58,688 bases of DNA, from contig NZ_JAAVUX010000025.1 of NCBI RefSeq assembly GCF_018449655.1, positions 1 to 58,688 on the forward strand, written 5' to 3'. The position numbers were made by a program, and so were the translations under genes. The notes beneath the pieces are model-generated. The model ran no database searches. It was given only the letters and a program-made list of their open reading frames with translations, and was not told the origin of the DNA. Positions 17,896 to 25,685 of the stretch are shown here, piece after piece. Numbering within the stretch: the first letter of the stretch is position 1; each line of letters starts with the position of its first letter. The stretch comes from Pseudomonas sp. dw_358. GTDB taxonomy: Bacteria > Pseudomonadota > Gammaproteobacteria > Pseudomonadales > Pseudomonadaceae.

Positions 17896-19017
17896 CTAAT
17901 GACTTTCCAATGGGTCGAGCGCACGAGCGTGCTCGACTTCCCAGCCCAGCGGCACAACGTCCCCCACGGCCAGCGCAGGATCGAGCTCGGCAATGGGTTG
18001 TTTCACATAAAAATCGGTCAGGCCGCACACTTCCAGGCGCACACGCACGTGATCGCCCAGATAGACGAATTCGGCGACGCGACCGGAGAAGCGGTTCACG
18101 CACAGATCGCTGGCACCGTTGAGGCGCACCCGCTCAGGACGCACCGAGAGGGTCACCGCTGCCCCCGGCTGGCCTACGTTGATGGCCAGCGCCTCGACCC
18201 GCTCGCCCCGGGGCAGCCCTACCAGGCAGCGGTCACCGGTCCGGCTGATCAACTGCCCGCTGAGGCGGTTGTTCTCGCCGATGAAGTTGGCGACAAAGGT
18301 GTTCTTCGGGGATTCGTAAAGGGTGCGCGGTGCATCGATCTGCTGGATCTCGCCTTGGTGGAACACCGCGACCCGGTCGGACATGGTCAGCGCTTCGCCC
18401 TGATCGTGGGTCACGTAGACCACGGTCACGCCCAAGCGTTGATGCAAATGCTTGATCTCCATCTGCATGTGTTCGCGCAGTTGTTTGTCCAGTGCCCCCA
18501 GGGGTTCGTCCATCAGCACCAGCTGCGGCTCGAACACCAGTGCACGGGCCAGCGCCACACGCTGTTGCTGGCCGCCGGACAATTGCGCCGGATAGCGCGC
18601 GGCGAAGGCATCGAGCTGCACCATGCCGAGCACGCGCTTGACCCGCTCGGTGATGTCGGTCTTGCTCAATTTGCGCACCGACAACGGAAAGGCCAGGTTC
18701 TCGGCCACGGTCATGTGCGGGAACAGCGCGTAGTTCTGGAACACCATGCCGATGTCACGCTTGTGGGGCGGCACATGGTTGATCGAACGCCCGGCCAGGA
18801 GAATTTCCCCGGCAGTCGGGGTTTCGAAACCGGCCAGCATCATCAGACTGGTGGTCTTGCCCGACCCCGACGGCCCGAGCAGGGTCAGAAACTCGCCCTT
18901 GCGGATGTCCAGGTTGAGGTCTTTGACGATCAACTGCTCACCGTCGTAGCTCTTTTGCACGCCACGAAAACTGACCAGCACCTCGTTCGCCCCAGCGCTT
19001 GCTTCGACCTCGCTCAT
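17896..19017 (-). CDS. ABC transporter ATP-binding protein, PotA/AgtA-like
   Basis: Energises the importer. The ATG at 19017 gives 373 aa (MSEVEASAGANEVL). Walker A is GPSGSGKTT, the signature LSGGQQQRVALARAL, Walker B LVLMDEPLGALD and the H-loop VTHDQ. A C-terminal TOBE domain covers about 285-373. It is the first gene of the operon, 58 bp upstream of the binding-protein gene. Its upstream region (19018-19306) carries three successive hairpins and is the probable regulatory target of the neighbouring two-component system. Confidence 0.94.
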   Translation of the reverse strand: MSEVEASAGANEVLVSFRGVQKSYDGEQLIVKDLNLDIRKGEFLTLLGPSGSGKTTSLMMLAGFETPTAGEILLAGRSINHVPPHKRDIGMVFQNYALFPHMTVAENLAFPLSVRKLSKTDITERVKRVLGMVQLDAFAARYPAQLSGGQQQRVALARALVFEPQLVLMDEPLGALDKQLREHMQMEIKHLHQRLGVTVVYVTHDQGEALTMSDRVAVFHQGEIQQIDAPRTLYESPKNTFVANFIGENNRLSGQLISRTGDRCLVGLPRGERVEALAINVGQPGAAVTLSVRPERVRLNGASDLCVNRFSGRVAEFVYLGDHVRVRLEVCGLTDFYVKQPIAELDPALAVGDVVPLGWEVEHARALDPLESH

Positions 19018-19104
19018 ACCCACACCCTTGCGTTCATGACTAGCAGTGCACGCAGAGTAGTGAAGGCCACAGCCGGGGCACATCGGGACAGGAGAGAGAT
19101 TGGG

Positions 19105-19211
19105 GTAGGGATTGCCCTACAAGGATGGCGCATTCAGATACGCCATCCTCGGCAGGACCGAGTTTGCCCGGGGAATCGATATGGCCTGCTTCCCCAGCAA
19201 GCTCGGTCCTG
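19105..19211. repeat. Three consecutive hairpins upstream of the importer operon, the last REP-like
   Basis: Hairpin 1 is GTAGGG/CCCTAC (19105-19120). Hairpin 2 is GGATGGCG/CGCCATCC (19123-19148). The third is a 22-bp imperfect inverted repeat (19153-19174 with 19191-19211) whose core, CAGGACCGAG...CTCGGTCCTG, belongs to the same repeat family as 6990-7054. They fill the gap between the response regulator stop (19307) and the ATPase start (19017), so they may end the regulator transcript. Confidence 0.7.
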
Positions 19212-19306
19212 CGCGGGTGGCGGTGTATCAAGTGTTCATGAGGCCCTGTCGTTTCTGGATCGAGACGATTGAAGGGTTTGCGCAAAACAGCATCTGAAGG
19301 TCGCTT

Positions 19307-19936
19307 TCAGACCAACTTGTGCTCCATTGCATACTTCACCAGCTCTGCCAATGACGCGACATTGAGCTTTTGCATCAGCCGCGCCTTGTGGGTGCTGATG
19401 GTCTTGCTGCTCAGCGCCAGTTGCTGAGCGATGTCGTTGACGTTGGCGCCTTGCGCGAGGCGCTCGAACACCGAGAACTCGCGCTCGGAGAGCAGCGAGT
19501 GCAATGGCCGCGATTCGGTCAGGCCGACCTCGAAGATCATCCGGTCGGCCAGGTCCGGATCGATATAGCGGCTGCCCGCCGCGACCCGGCGAATAGCGGT
19601 GAGCAGCAGCGCCGGGTCACTGTCCTTGGTGGCGTAGCCGGCCGCGCCGTTTTTCAGGGCCCGAGCGGCCATCTGTGCTTCGTCATGCATGGACAACACC
19701 AGGATCGCCGGCGGACTGCTCAGCGCGCGAATGCGCGGGATGGCTTCGAGGCCGTTGACCCCGGGCATGGAGATGTCCAGCAACACCACGTCGCACGGGA
19801 CATGGCGCAAGGTTTCCAGCAGTTGCTCGCCATGACTGGCTTCACCGACCACCAACAGGTCTGGCGCCATGCCGATCAGCTGCTTGATGCCCTCGCGGAC
19901 AATGGTGTGGTCTTCAGCCACCAATACACGAATCAC
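19307..19936 (-). CDS. Response regulator, NarL/FixJ family (AgtR-like)
   Basis: A 209-aa two-component regulator. The receiver domain (about 1-120) has the acidic pocket (VAEDH), the phospho-acceptor Asp in VVLLDISMPGVNG and the conserved Lys in ATKDSDP. The LuxR-type helix-turn-helix is at 145-205 (VNDIAQQLALSSKTISTHKARL). It lies 28 bp after the sensor kinase gene and beside the ABC importer. By synteny it is the counterpart of AgtR, the activator of GABA/5-aminovalerate uptake; this assignment is inference. Confidence 0.9.
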   Translation of the reverse strand: MIRVLVAEDHTIVREGIKQLIGMAPDLLVVGEASHGEQLLETLRHVPCDVVLLDISMPGVNGLEAIPRIRALSSPPAILVLSMHDEAQMAARALKNGAAGYATKDSDPALLLTAIRRVAAGSRYIDPDLADRMIFEVGLTESRPLHSLLSEREFSVFERLAQGANVNDIAQQLALSSKTISTHKARLMQKLNVASLAELVKYAMEHKLV

Positions 19937-19964
19937 TGCGGCTCTCCATCCTGCTCAAAAAAGA

Positions 19965-21968
19965 TCAATCGAACGGCACCCGCACGGTCAGGCTGGTGCC
20001 CTCCCCCGGCTCGCTGTCCAGCTCCAGCGTGCCGCCGAGCATGAGCACCCGTTCGCGCATGCCCACCAGCCCGAAGGACGCGCCGCGCCGGGCCCGGGCA
20101 TCGAAGCCCTGGCCATCATCACTGATCGTCAGGCACAACTCGCCAGGGCTTTGGTTCAGGCTGATCTGCACAGTATGCGCCTGGGCGTGACGCATGACAT
20201 TGGTCAGCGCCTCCTGAAGAATCCGGAACAGACCGATCGCCTTCGCATCGCCCAACTCCGACACCACCTCCGGCACTCGCACCAGACAAGGGATCTGCGT
20301 GCGCGCCTCGAAGCGCCGGGCCTGCCATTCAATGGCCGAGCCAATGCCGGCGTCGAGAATCGGCGGGCGCAAGGCGCTGGCCACGTCGCGCACCAACTGG
20401 AACAACTGGGCGATCAGGCGCTTCATGCTGTTCAGTCGTTCTTGCAGACCGGCGTCCAGATGCCCGTGAGCCAACTCGCACATCGAGGTCTCCAGCTTGA
20501 GCACGGTGAGCATCTGGCCCAGTTCGTCATGCACTTCCCGGGCGATCCGGGCCTTTTCTTCTTCGCGCACGCTTTCCAGATGGGCCGAGAGCTCGCGCAG
20601 TTGCGCTTCGCTTTGTTGCAAGGCGGCTACCGTGCGGCGCCGCTCGCTGATATCGCTGAGGTAGACCACCAGGTACTCGGCATCCCGCGAGCGCAAGAAG
20701 CTCAAGGACAGGTCCACCGGCAGCGCACTGCCATCGGCGCGCATGCACTGACTTTCGTAGCTCTGGGCGACCTGTTCGTTAAGACGCGCATTTTTCCAGC
20801 GGGCCATCCAGCGGTCCATGTTCAGCGCCGGTTCGATATCGCTCAACGGCCGGTCAACCAGAGTGCCACGGGTGTAACCCAGTACCTGTTCGGCCGCAGG
20901 GTTGGCGTAGCGCACGCGGCTGTCCCAGTTGACCCAGAGAATCCCCACCGTGCTCTGCTCGATGGAAAACTGGGTCAGACGCAGTGCCTCTTCGGCGGTT
21001 TCACGCAGGAGGAGGTCGGCTCGCGCGCTCGACAGGGCACGTTCGGTCTGCTGCAAACGTCGGCGCTGGACGATGACAATGGCTGCACTGGCAAAAAACA
21101 GCACCAGCAACAGTATGAACAGATTCTCCCAGAAACCGGGCGACTCGCTGAGCTTCGGCGTTTGCGGTTGCAGCCATTGCTTGCGCCATTGATCGAAATC
21201 ACGGGCCGGGATCACATGCAGGGCCTGTTGCAGGACATTCGCCAGCATGGGCCAGTCACGCCGCGACCCTATGCGCAGCAACTGGGGGAAACCGATGTCT
21301 GCGACCACTGCCAACTCGGTAAACTCGGCCTCGTGAGCCAGCCGACTGAACTGCGCTTCATCCACCACGGCAAACCGGGACTGCTGAAGCACCACTGCCT
21401 GCAAGGCTTGGCGATCCTGAGTAACACCTTGCAGCGGCAGCCTGGGATAGGTGGTGCGCAGGTAATCGGCAACGGCCGATGGCTGACGCACGGCGATCGG
21501 CTCGCTGGTGTCCAGTTGTTCCAGGTCCACTCCGGTGGCACCGCCGCGCAGCCCTGCCAGCAGTTGTGAAACCCGCAAGTAAGGGTCGCTGAACAGCCAA
21601 TGGCGCAGACCGGCCGGGGTTTGCGCCAGCCCCGGAGCAAAGTCGACGACCCCGCTTTGCAGCGCCACTAAAAGCGCCTCGGGGTCGTTGTAGTTGTGCC
21701 ACTGCAATTGCACCCCCAGCACGGCGGCCAGGCAGTTGGTGATGTCGACGTTGAGGCCCGACAGTTGCTGCTGGCGGCGATCATACTGGGCGTAAGGCGC
21801 CTGCAGCACCACCCCCACCCGCAGCACCGGGTGCTGTTCGAGCCAGTGGCGCTGGGGCTCGTCAAAAGTTGCCGTTGCATTGCCGGGGCCGGACGCGCAA
21901 GCCACTTCGACGAGCCCCGCCCCGAGCACCAGACAGGCAATACACAGCAGGTGACGGACAACGGTCAT
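19965..21968 (-). CDS. Sensor histidine kinase with periplasmic SBP_bac_3 domain (AgtS-like)
   Basis: Membrane sensor kinase of 667 aa from the ATG at 21968. It has a signal segment, a periplasmic amino-acid-binding-type domain (about 35-275; HPVLRVGVVLQAPYAQYD), one membrane helix (NLFILLLVLFFASAAIVIV) and a PAS domain (about 340-450). A HisKA_3 dimerisation region follows (phospho-His in IAREVHDELGQM), then a HATPase domain ending GEGTSLTVRVPFD. Direct ligand binding by the periplasmic domain is expected. With the adjacent regulator and importer it matches AgtS of P. aeruginosa. Confidence 0.92.
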   Translation of the reverse strand: MTVVRHLLCIACLVLGAGLVEVACASGPGNATATFDEPQRHWLEQHPVLRVGVVLQAPYAQYDRRQQQLSGLNVDITNCLAAVLGVQLQWHNYNDPEALLVALQSGVVDFAPGLAQTPAGLRHWLFSDPYLRVSQLLAGLRGGATGVDLEQLDTSEPIAVRQPSAVADYLRTTYPRLPLQGVTQDRQALQAVVLQQSRFAVVDEAQFSRLAHEAEFTELAVVADIGFPQLLRIGSRRDWPMLANVLQQALHVIPARDFDQWRKQWLQPQTPKLSESPGFWENLFILLLVLFFASAAIVIVQRRRLQQTERALSSARADLLLRETAEEALRLTQFSIEQSTVGILWVNWDSRVRYANPAAEQVLGYTRGTLVDRPLSDIEPALNMDRWMARWKNARLNEQVAQSYESQCMRADGSALPVDLSLSFLRSRDAEYLVVYLSDISERRRTVAALQQSEAQLRELSAHLESVREEEKARIAREVHDELGQMLTVLKLETSMCELAHGHLDAGLQERLNSMKRLIAQLFQLVRDVASALRPPILDAGIGSAIEWQARRFEARTQIPCLVRVPEVVSELGDAKAIGLFRILQEALTNVMRHAQAHTVQISLNQSPGELCLTISDDGQGFDARARRGASFGLVGMRERVLMLGGTLELDSEPGEGTSLTVRVPFD

Positions 21969-22078
21969 GGAAGCTCTCTTGGGCAGGGGCACGCGACGAA
22001 ATGAACAGCTACACAAGCTTGGCTGTCTCGGGTAAATACCATTAGTCTGCCGGGATTAGAACTGGCCAGGAACACCCA

Positions 22079-23083
22079 ATGCCTTTCATCGACGTGGAAA
22101 ACATCACGGCCTGCACGATCAAACGCGCCCTAGTGCCTGCGCTCTGTCTCTCTCTGCTGTGCATCGCCCTGCCCGTGCTGGCCGCCGACCCGGCACCCGC
22201 TGCGCCAGCCGCCGCCCCTGATACGATGGCACCGTTGCCTGAACGCAGTCAGGAAGACGCACTGGCCCTGCAGCGGCAACTGCCGGCAGATGAGCAACAA
22301 CAGTTGCAGGCCGGTGGCGATAACTTCCTGGCCCTCTGGCAACCGGCCAACAGCGGCGCGCCGGAGGGCACCGTCGTGATCGTCCCGGGCGCTGGCGAAA
22401 CCGCCGACTGGCCCAACACGGTCGGGCCCCTGCGGCGCAAAATGCCCGACGCCAACTGGGCTTCACTGAGCCTGACCTTGCCGGACCTCAGTGGCGACCT
22501 GCCCACCGTGGCGCCTGCCGAGCAACCGGCCGGGCCCGTCAGCTCGGACAATAAGTCTTCGCCGCCGGACGCCGGTGCGGGTGTGGAGAAAGCCACCGCG
22601 CCTGGGGCCGAAAATGGTTACAAGCCACCGGCAAACGACGCCAATCAGGATCAGACAAAAGCCGATGCCGAGCGGATCTTTGCCCGGATCGACGCTGGCC
22701 TGGCTTTCGCCCAGCAAAAAGGTGCGCGCAGCATTGCCCTCGTGGGTCACGGCACGGGGGCCTACTGGGCCGCCCGTTACCTCAACGAGCGCCAAGGGCC
22801 GCACGTGCAGAAATTGGTGATGATTGCTGCGAAAACCCCCACCGACGCCACCCAGACCCTGGTTCAACTTCTGCCCGGTCTGAAAGTGCCAACGGCGGAC
22901 ATTTTCTTCAATGACCGCAATCAGGCCCGAGTGGCTGCCGACCAGCGCTTGCAGGCGAGCAAGCGGCTCAAGGACAACGGCTACCGGCAGGTCAATCTGA
23001 CGCCGATCATCGGCAACAGTGCAGACAACGAAGAACAGGTAGCGCGCAGGGTCAGGGGATTCCTGAGCCCGACGCCTCAATGA
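22079..23083 (+). CDS. DUF3530 family alpha/beta-hydrolase-like periplasmic protein
   Basis: A 334-aa exported protein of unknown function. The signal peptide is RALVPALCLSLLCIALPVLA, though the first 15 residues may be mis-assigned if a later start is used. A low-complexity Ala/Pro-rich linker lies at about 35-50 and another at 140-190. The fold resembles an alpha/beta hydrolase: VVIVPGAGE near 100 and the nucleophile-elbow-like IALVGHGTGAYWAARY near 222, where Gly occupies the usual Ser position. That change suggests a non-catalytic or unusual enzyme. It is divergent from the sensor kinase gene. Confidence 0.8.
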   Translation: MPFIDVENITACTIKRALVPALCLSLLCIALPVLAADPAPAAPAAAPDTMAPLPERSQEDALALQRQLPADEQQQLQAGGDNFLALWQPANSGAPEGTVVIVPGAGETADWPNTVGPLRRKMPDANWASLSLTLPDLSGDLPTVAPAEQPAGPVSSDNKSSPPDAGAGVEKATAPGAENGYKPPANDANQDQTKADAERIFARIDAGLAFAQQKGARSIALVGHGTGAYWAARYLNERQGPHVQKLVMIAAKTPTDATQTLVQLLPGLKVPTADIFFNDRNQARVAADQRLQASKRLKDNGYRQVNLTPIIGNSADNEEQVARRVRGFLSPTPQ

Positions 23084-23093
23084 AACTCGTGCC

Positions 23094-23861
23094 TCAGCGA
23101 AAGTCCCGCTGCTCGCGGATCAGCGTATAGGCATTGTGCAGCTCGCGGGTGCGCTCGGTCGCCTCACGCAGTTGCGCGGGACTGGCACCAGCGCCGACGA
23201 GCTTGTCCGGGTGGTGGCGGCTGAGCAATCGACGGTAAGCGCGCTTGATCATCGCAGGCTCCGTATTGGCCCCTACGCCCAACAGCCGCATGGCTTGTTC
23301 ATAGGCCCCCTCGCGGCTGGCAAGCGGCCGCTGGCGCGGCTCGTAATCACTGGACAAGGCTTGCACCCGCGCCACCGACCAGCCCAGCCAACTGCCCCAT
23401 AACACGATCAACTCCCGCTCGTGCCGGCCTGCGCGGCCGTCAGCCCAGGCCATGCGCCAACACGCTCGCAGCACGCCCTCGGTCGCGTGAGGCTGCGAAC
23501 CCAGGCGCTCCAGAGAAACCCGCAGGTCGTCCTGGCCACCCTTGCCCCGGTTGAACGAGGCAATGGCGCGCTGCTGGGTCACCTCGCTCATGCCCAGGTC
23601 ATGCATCTCCTGGCGGGCCTGCTGGATATGGCCAGGCGCAACCACACCGTCAGCCTTGGCCAGACGCCCGAGCATGATGAATAGCAACTCATCATTGCGC
23701 AGCGTCGGACGCCCCTTGAGTCGCTCCCTCAATTCCTTCCAGCTGCGCAACTGCAACTGCCGGTCCACCACCTGCCCCAGCAGCACGCCCAGCATCGCCC
23801 CCGGGATACTGGCAACGTAATAGCCGGCCACCGCACCGATTACCGTCCCTGGCCACAGCAT
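23094..23861 (-). CDS. djlA: DjlA-like membrane-anchored J-domain co-chaperone
   Basis: A 255-aa protein from the ATG at 23861. It has an N-terminal membrane helix with Gly spacing (GTVIGAVAGYYVASIPGAML), a TerB-like helical domain (about 55-165) and a C-terminal J domain with the essential HPD in YRRLLSRHHPDKL. This is the DjlA architecture: it stimulates DnaK ATPase near the inner membrane and is linked to envelope stress in enterics. The start lies 2 bp from the murU stop, so it is the third gene of the amgK-murU operon. The symbol is assigned by architecture. Confidence 0.85.
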   Translation of the reverse strand: MLWPGTVIGAVAGYYVASIPGAMLGVLLGQVVDRQLQLRSWKELRERLKGRPTLRNDELLFIMLGRLAKADGVVAPGHIQQARQEMHDLGMSEVTQQRAIASFNRGKGGQDDLRVSLERLGSQPHATEGVLRACWRMAWADGRAGRHERELIVLWGSWLGWSVARVQALSSDYEPRQRPLASREGAYEQAMRLLGVGANTEPAMIKRAYRRLLSRHHPDKLVGAGASPAQLREATERTRELHNAYTLIREQRDFR

Positions 23862-23862
23862 C

Positions 23863-24534
23863 TCAGGCGTTGTCCTTGAGCAGGCGTTCGGCCTCCGCCA
23901 GGCGTTCGTGGGTGCCCACGTCAACCCAACGGCCGCGATAATGCTCGCCGCTGACCTGCCCCAAAGCCATGGCATTGCGGTACAGCGGCGCAAGTTTGTG
24001 CACCCCTGGCGTGCAGCCGTGGAACAGTTCCGGGGTGAGCACGGCCAGACCGGCGTAAGTCAGGCGCGGATCAAGGTGAGGCACATCGCGCACCTGGCCT
24101 TCGACCAGAGAGAAATCCCCGGCCGGGTGATGCTCAGGATTATCCACCAGCACCAGGTGCGCCAGGCCCCTGAGGGGCACGCGCAGGGCAGCAAAATCGT
24201 AGTCGGTCCAGACGTCGCCATTGACCAGCACAAATGGCTCGGCGCCCAGCAAAGGCAGTGCCTTGAGAATTCCCCCCGCGGTTTCCAGCGGCTCGCCCTC
24301 GGCGGAATACTGGATGTGCAGGCCAAAGCGCGACCCGTCACCCAGGCCATCCTCAATCTGCCGACCCAGCCAGGCGTGGTTGATCACCACCTCGTGGAAG
24401 CCTGCGGCCGCCAGCGCTCGAAGGTGGTATTCAATCAGCGGCGAACCGCCCACCGGCAGCATGGGTTTGGGCGTGTGCAGCGTCAGCGGGCGCATGCGCT
24501 CCCCCTTGCCGGCCGCGAGAATCATTGCTTTCAT
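23863..24534 (-). CDS. murU: N-acetylmuramate alpha-1-phosphate uridylyltransferase
   Basis: Makes UDP-MurNAc from MurNAc-1-phosphate, bypassing de novo UDP-MurNAc synthesis; this route gives pseudomonads intrinsic fosfomycin tolerance. The 223-aa nucleotidyltransferase begins with MILAAGKGERMRPLTLHTPK, the sugar-nucleotide loop with its catalytic Arg and Lys. The metal-binding Asp is in FVLVNGDVWTDYDF. It overlaps the amgK stop by 4 bp, so the two are coupled. Confidence 0.96.
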   Translation of the reverse strand: MKAMILAAGKGERMRPLTLHTPKPMLPVGGSPLIEYHLRALAAAGFHEVVINHAWLGRQIEDGLGDGSRFGLHIQYSAEGEPLETAGGILKALPLLGAEPFVLVNGDVWTDYDFAALRVPLRGLAHLVLVDNPEHHPAGDFSLVEGQVRDVPHLDPRLTYAGLAVLTPELFHGCTPGVHKLAPLYRNAMALGQVSGEHYRGRWVDVGTHERLAEAERLLKDNA

Positions 24535-25556
24535 CGAGAGACTCCGGCCGCCGTGTGCAGCTCATCGATCAGTTGGCCCAGCTCCGCCAGTTCCGGACGG
24601 CGCGCCAGCACTTCTTCTATATAAGTAAAGAAGCGCGGCACGTCGGCCAGGTAACGAGGTTTACCGTCGCGATGGCAGATGCGGGCAAAAATACCGATCA
24701 CTTTGAGGTGCCGCTGCACACCCATCAGGTCACTGGCGCGATGAAATTCCTCGAAGCGCTCCTGGACTGGGATGCCCCGGGCCGCTGCCAGTTCCCAGTA
24801 ACGGCGCAACCAGGCTTCGACCCGGGCTTGCGGCCAGCTCAGGAACGCGTCCTTGAACAGGCAGGTAATGTCGTAGGTCACAGGGCCATACACCGCGTCC
24901 TGAAAGTCCAGAACACCTGGATTGGGCGCGCTCTGCATGAGGTTGCGCGGCATGAAATCCCGGTGCACCAGCACCTTGGGCTGGGCCAGGGCGCTGTCGA
25001 TCAATTGCTCGCTGACCCGCTCCCAGCGGGCCTGCTGCTCGCTGTCGAGGGTCAGTTTCAGCTCGCGCGCAACATACCATTCGGGAAACAACTGCAGCTC
25101 GCGACGTAGCAGCGCCACATCGTAGCTGGGCAGCGGTGCGTCCATGGCCAACTGCTGGTAAGCCAGCAGCGCCTCCATGGCATCGGCGAACAGCGTGTCG
25201 GCGTTGTCCGGGGTGATGATATCCAGGTAGGTCTGGGCACCCAGATCGCTGAGCAAAAGGAAGCCGCGATCGAGGTCTTCAGCGAGAATTTCCGGCACGT
25301 GAATGGCGGATTTTTTCAGCAATGCGGCGATTTCCACGAACGGCCGGCAGTTTTCATGTGGCGGCGGCGCGTCCATGACAATAAAACTGCGACCCTCGGC
25401 CTGCCAGCGAAAATACCGCCGGAAACTCGCATCGCTACTGGCCGCGACCAGCGTGGCCGGGGGTATCGCGCCCAAGCCGTGAGCGGCAAAAAGTTTTGTC
25501 AGCTGTTGTTCAAGCCAAGTTTCGAGCTGTTGCAGACGTACATCTTGATCGGGCAT
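24531..25556 (-). CDS. amgK: N-acetylmuramate/N-acetylglucosamine anomeric kinase
   Basis: Phosphorylates the anomeric carbon of MurNAc, feeding MurU. The 341-aa protein has the aminoglycoside-phosphotransferase fold with the catalytic loop VLVHRDFMPRNLM and the metal-binding LDFQDAVYGPVTYDI. It is first in the leftward amgK-murU-djlA operon and divergent from lptD, with a 129-bp shared promoter gap. Placement beside the LPS/OMP assembly operon is conserved in Pseudomonas. Confidence 0.96.
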   Translation of the reverse strand: MPDQDVRLQQLETWLEQQLTKLFAAHGLGAIPPATLVAASSDASFRRYFRWQAEGRSFIVMDAPPPHENCRPFVEIAALLKKSAIHVPEILAEDLDRGFLLLSDLGAQTYLDIITPDNADTLFADAMEALLAYQQLAMDAPLPSYDVALLRRELQLFPEWYVARELKLTLDSEQQARWERVSEQLIDSALAQPKVLVHRDFMPRNLMQSAPNPGVLDFQDAVYGPVTYDITCLFKDAFLSWPQARVEAWLRRYWELAAARGIPVQERFEEFHRASDLMGVQRHLKVIGIFARICHRDGKPRYLADVPRFFTYIEEVLARRPELAELGQLIDELHTAAGVSR

Positions 25557-25685
25557 TGCAAGGGTCTCCGACGGCGCTAGCCGCCAAGCGGGTCATGCTT
25601 TATTATCCGGAATCTTTTTCAGACCATCGAGAGGCGTGCGGCCCCCCCGCGGGCAGATGGCACGCAGGAAGCCCGGACTAATAAG

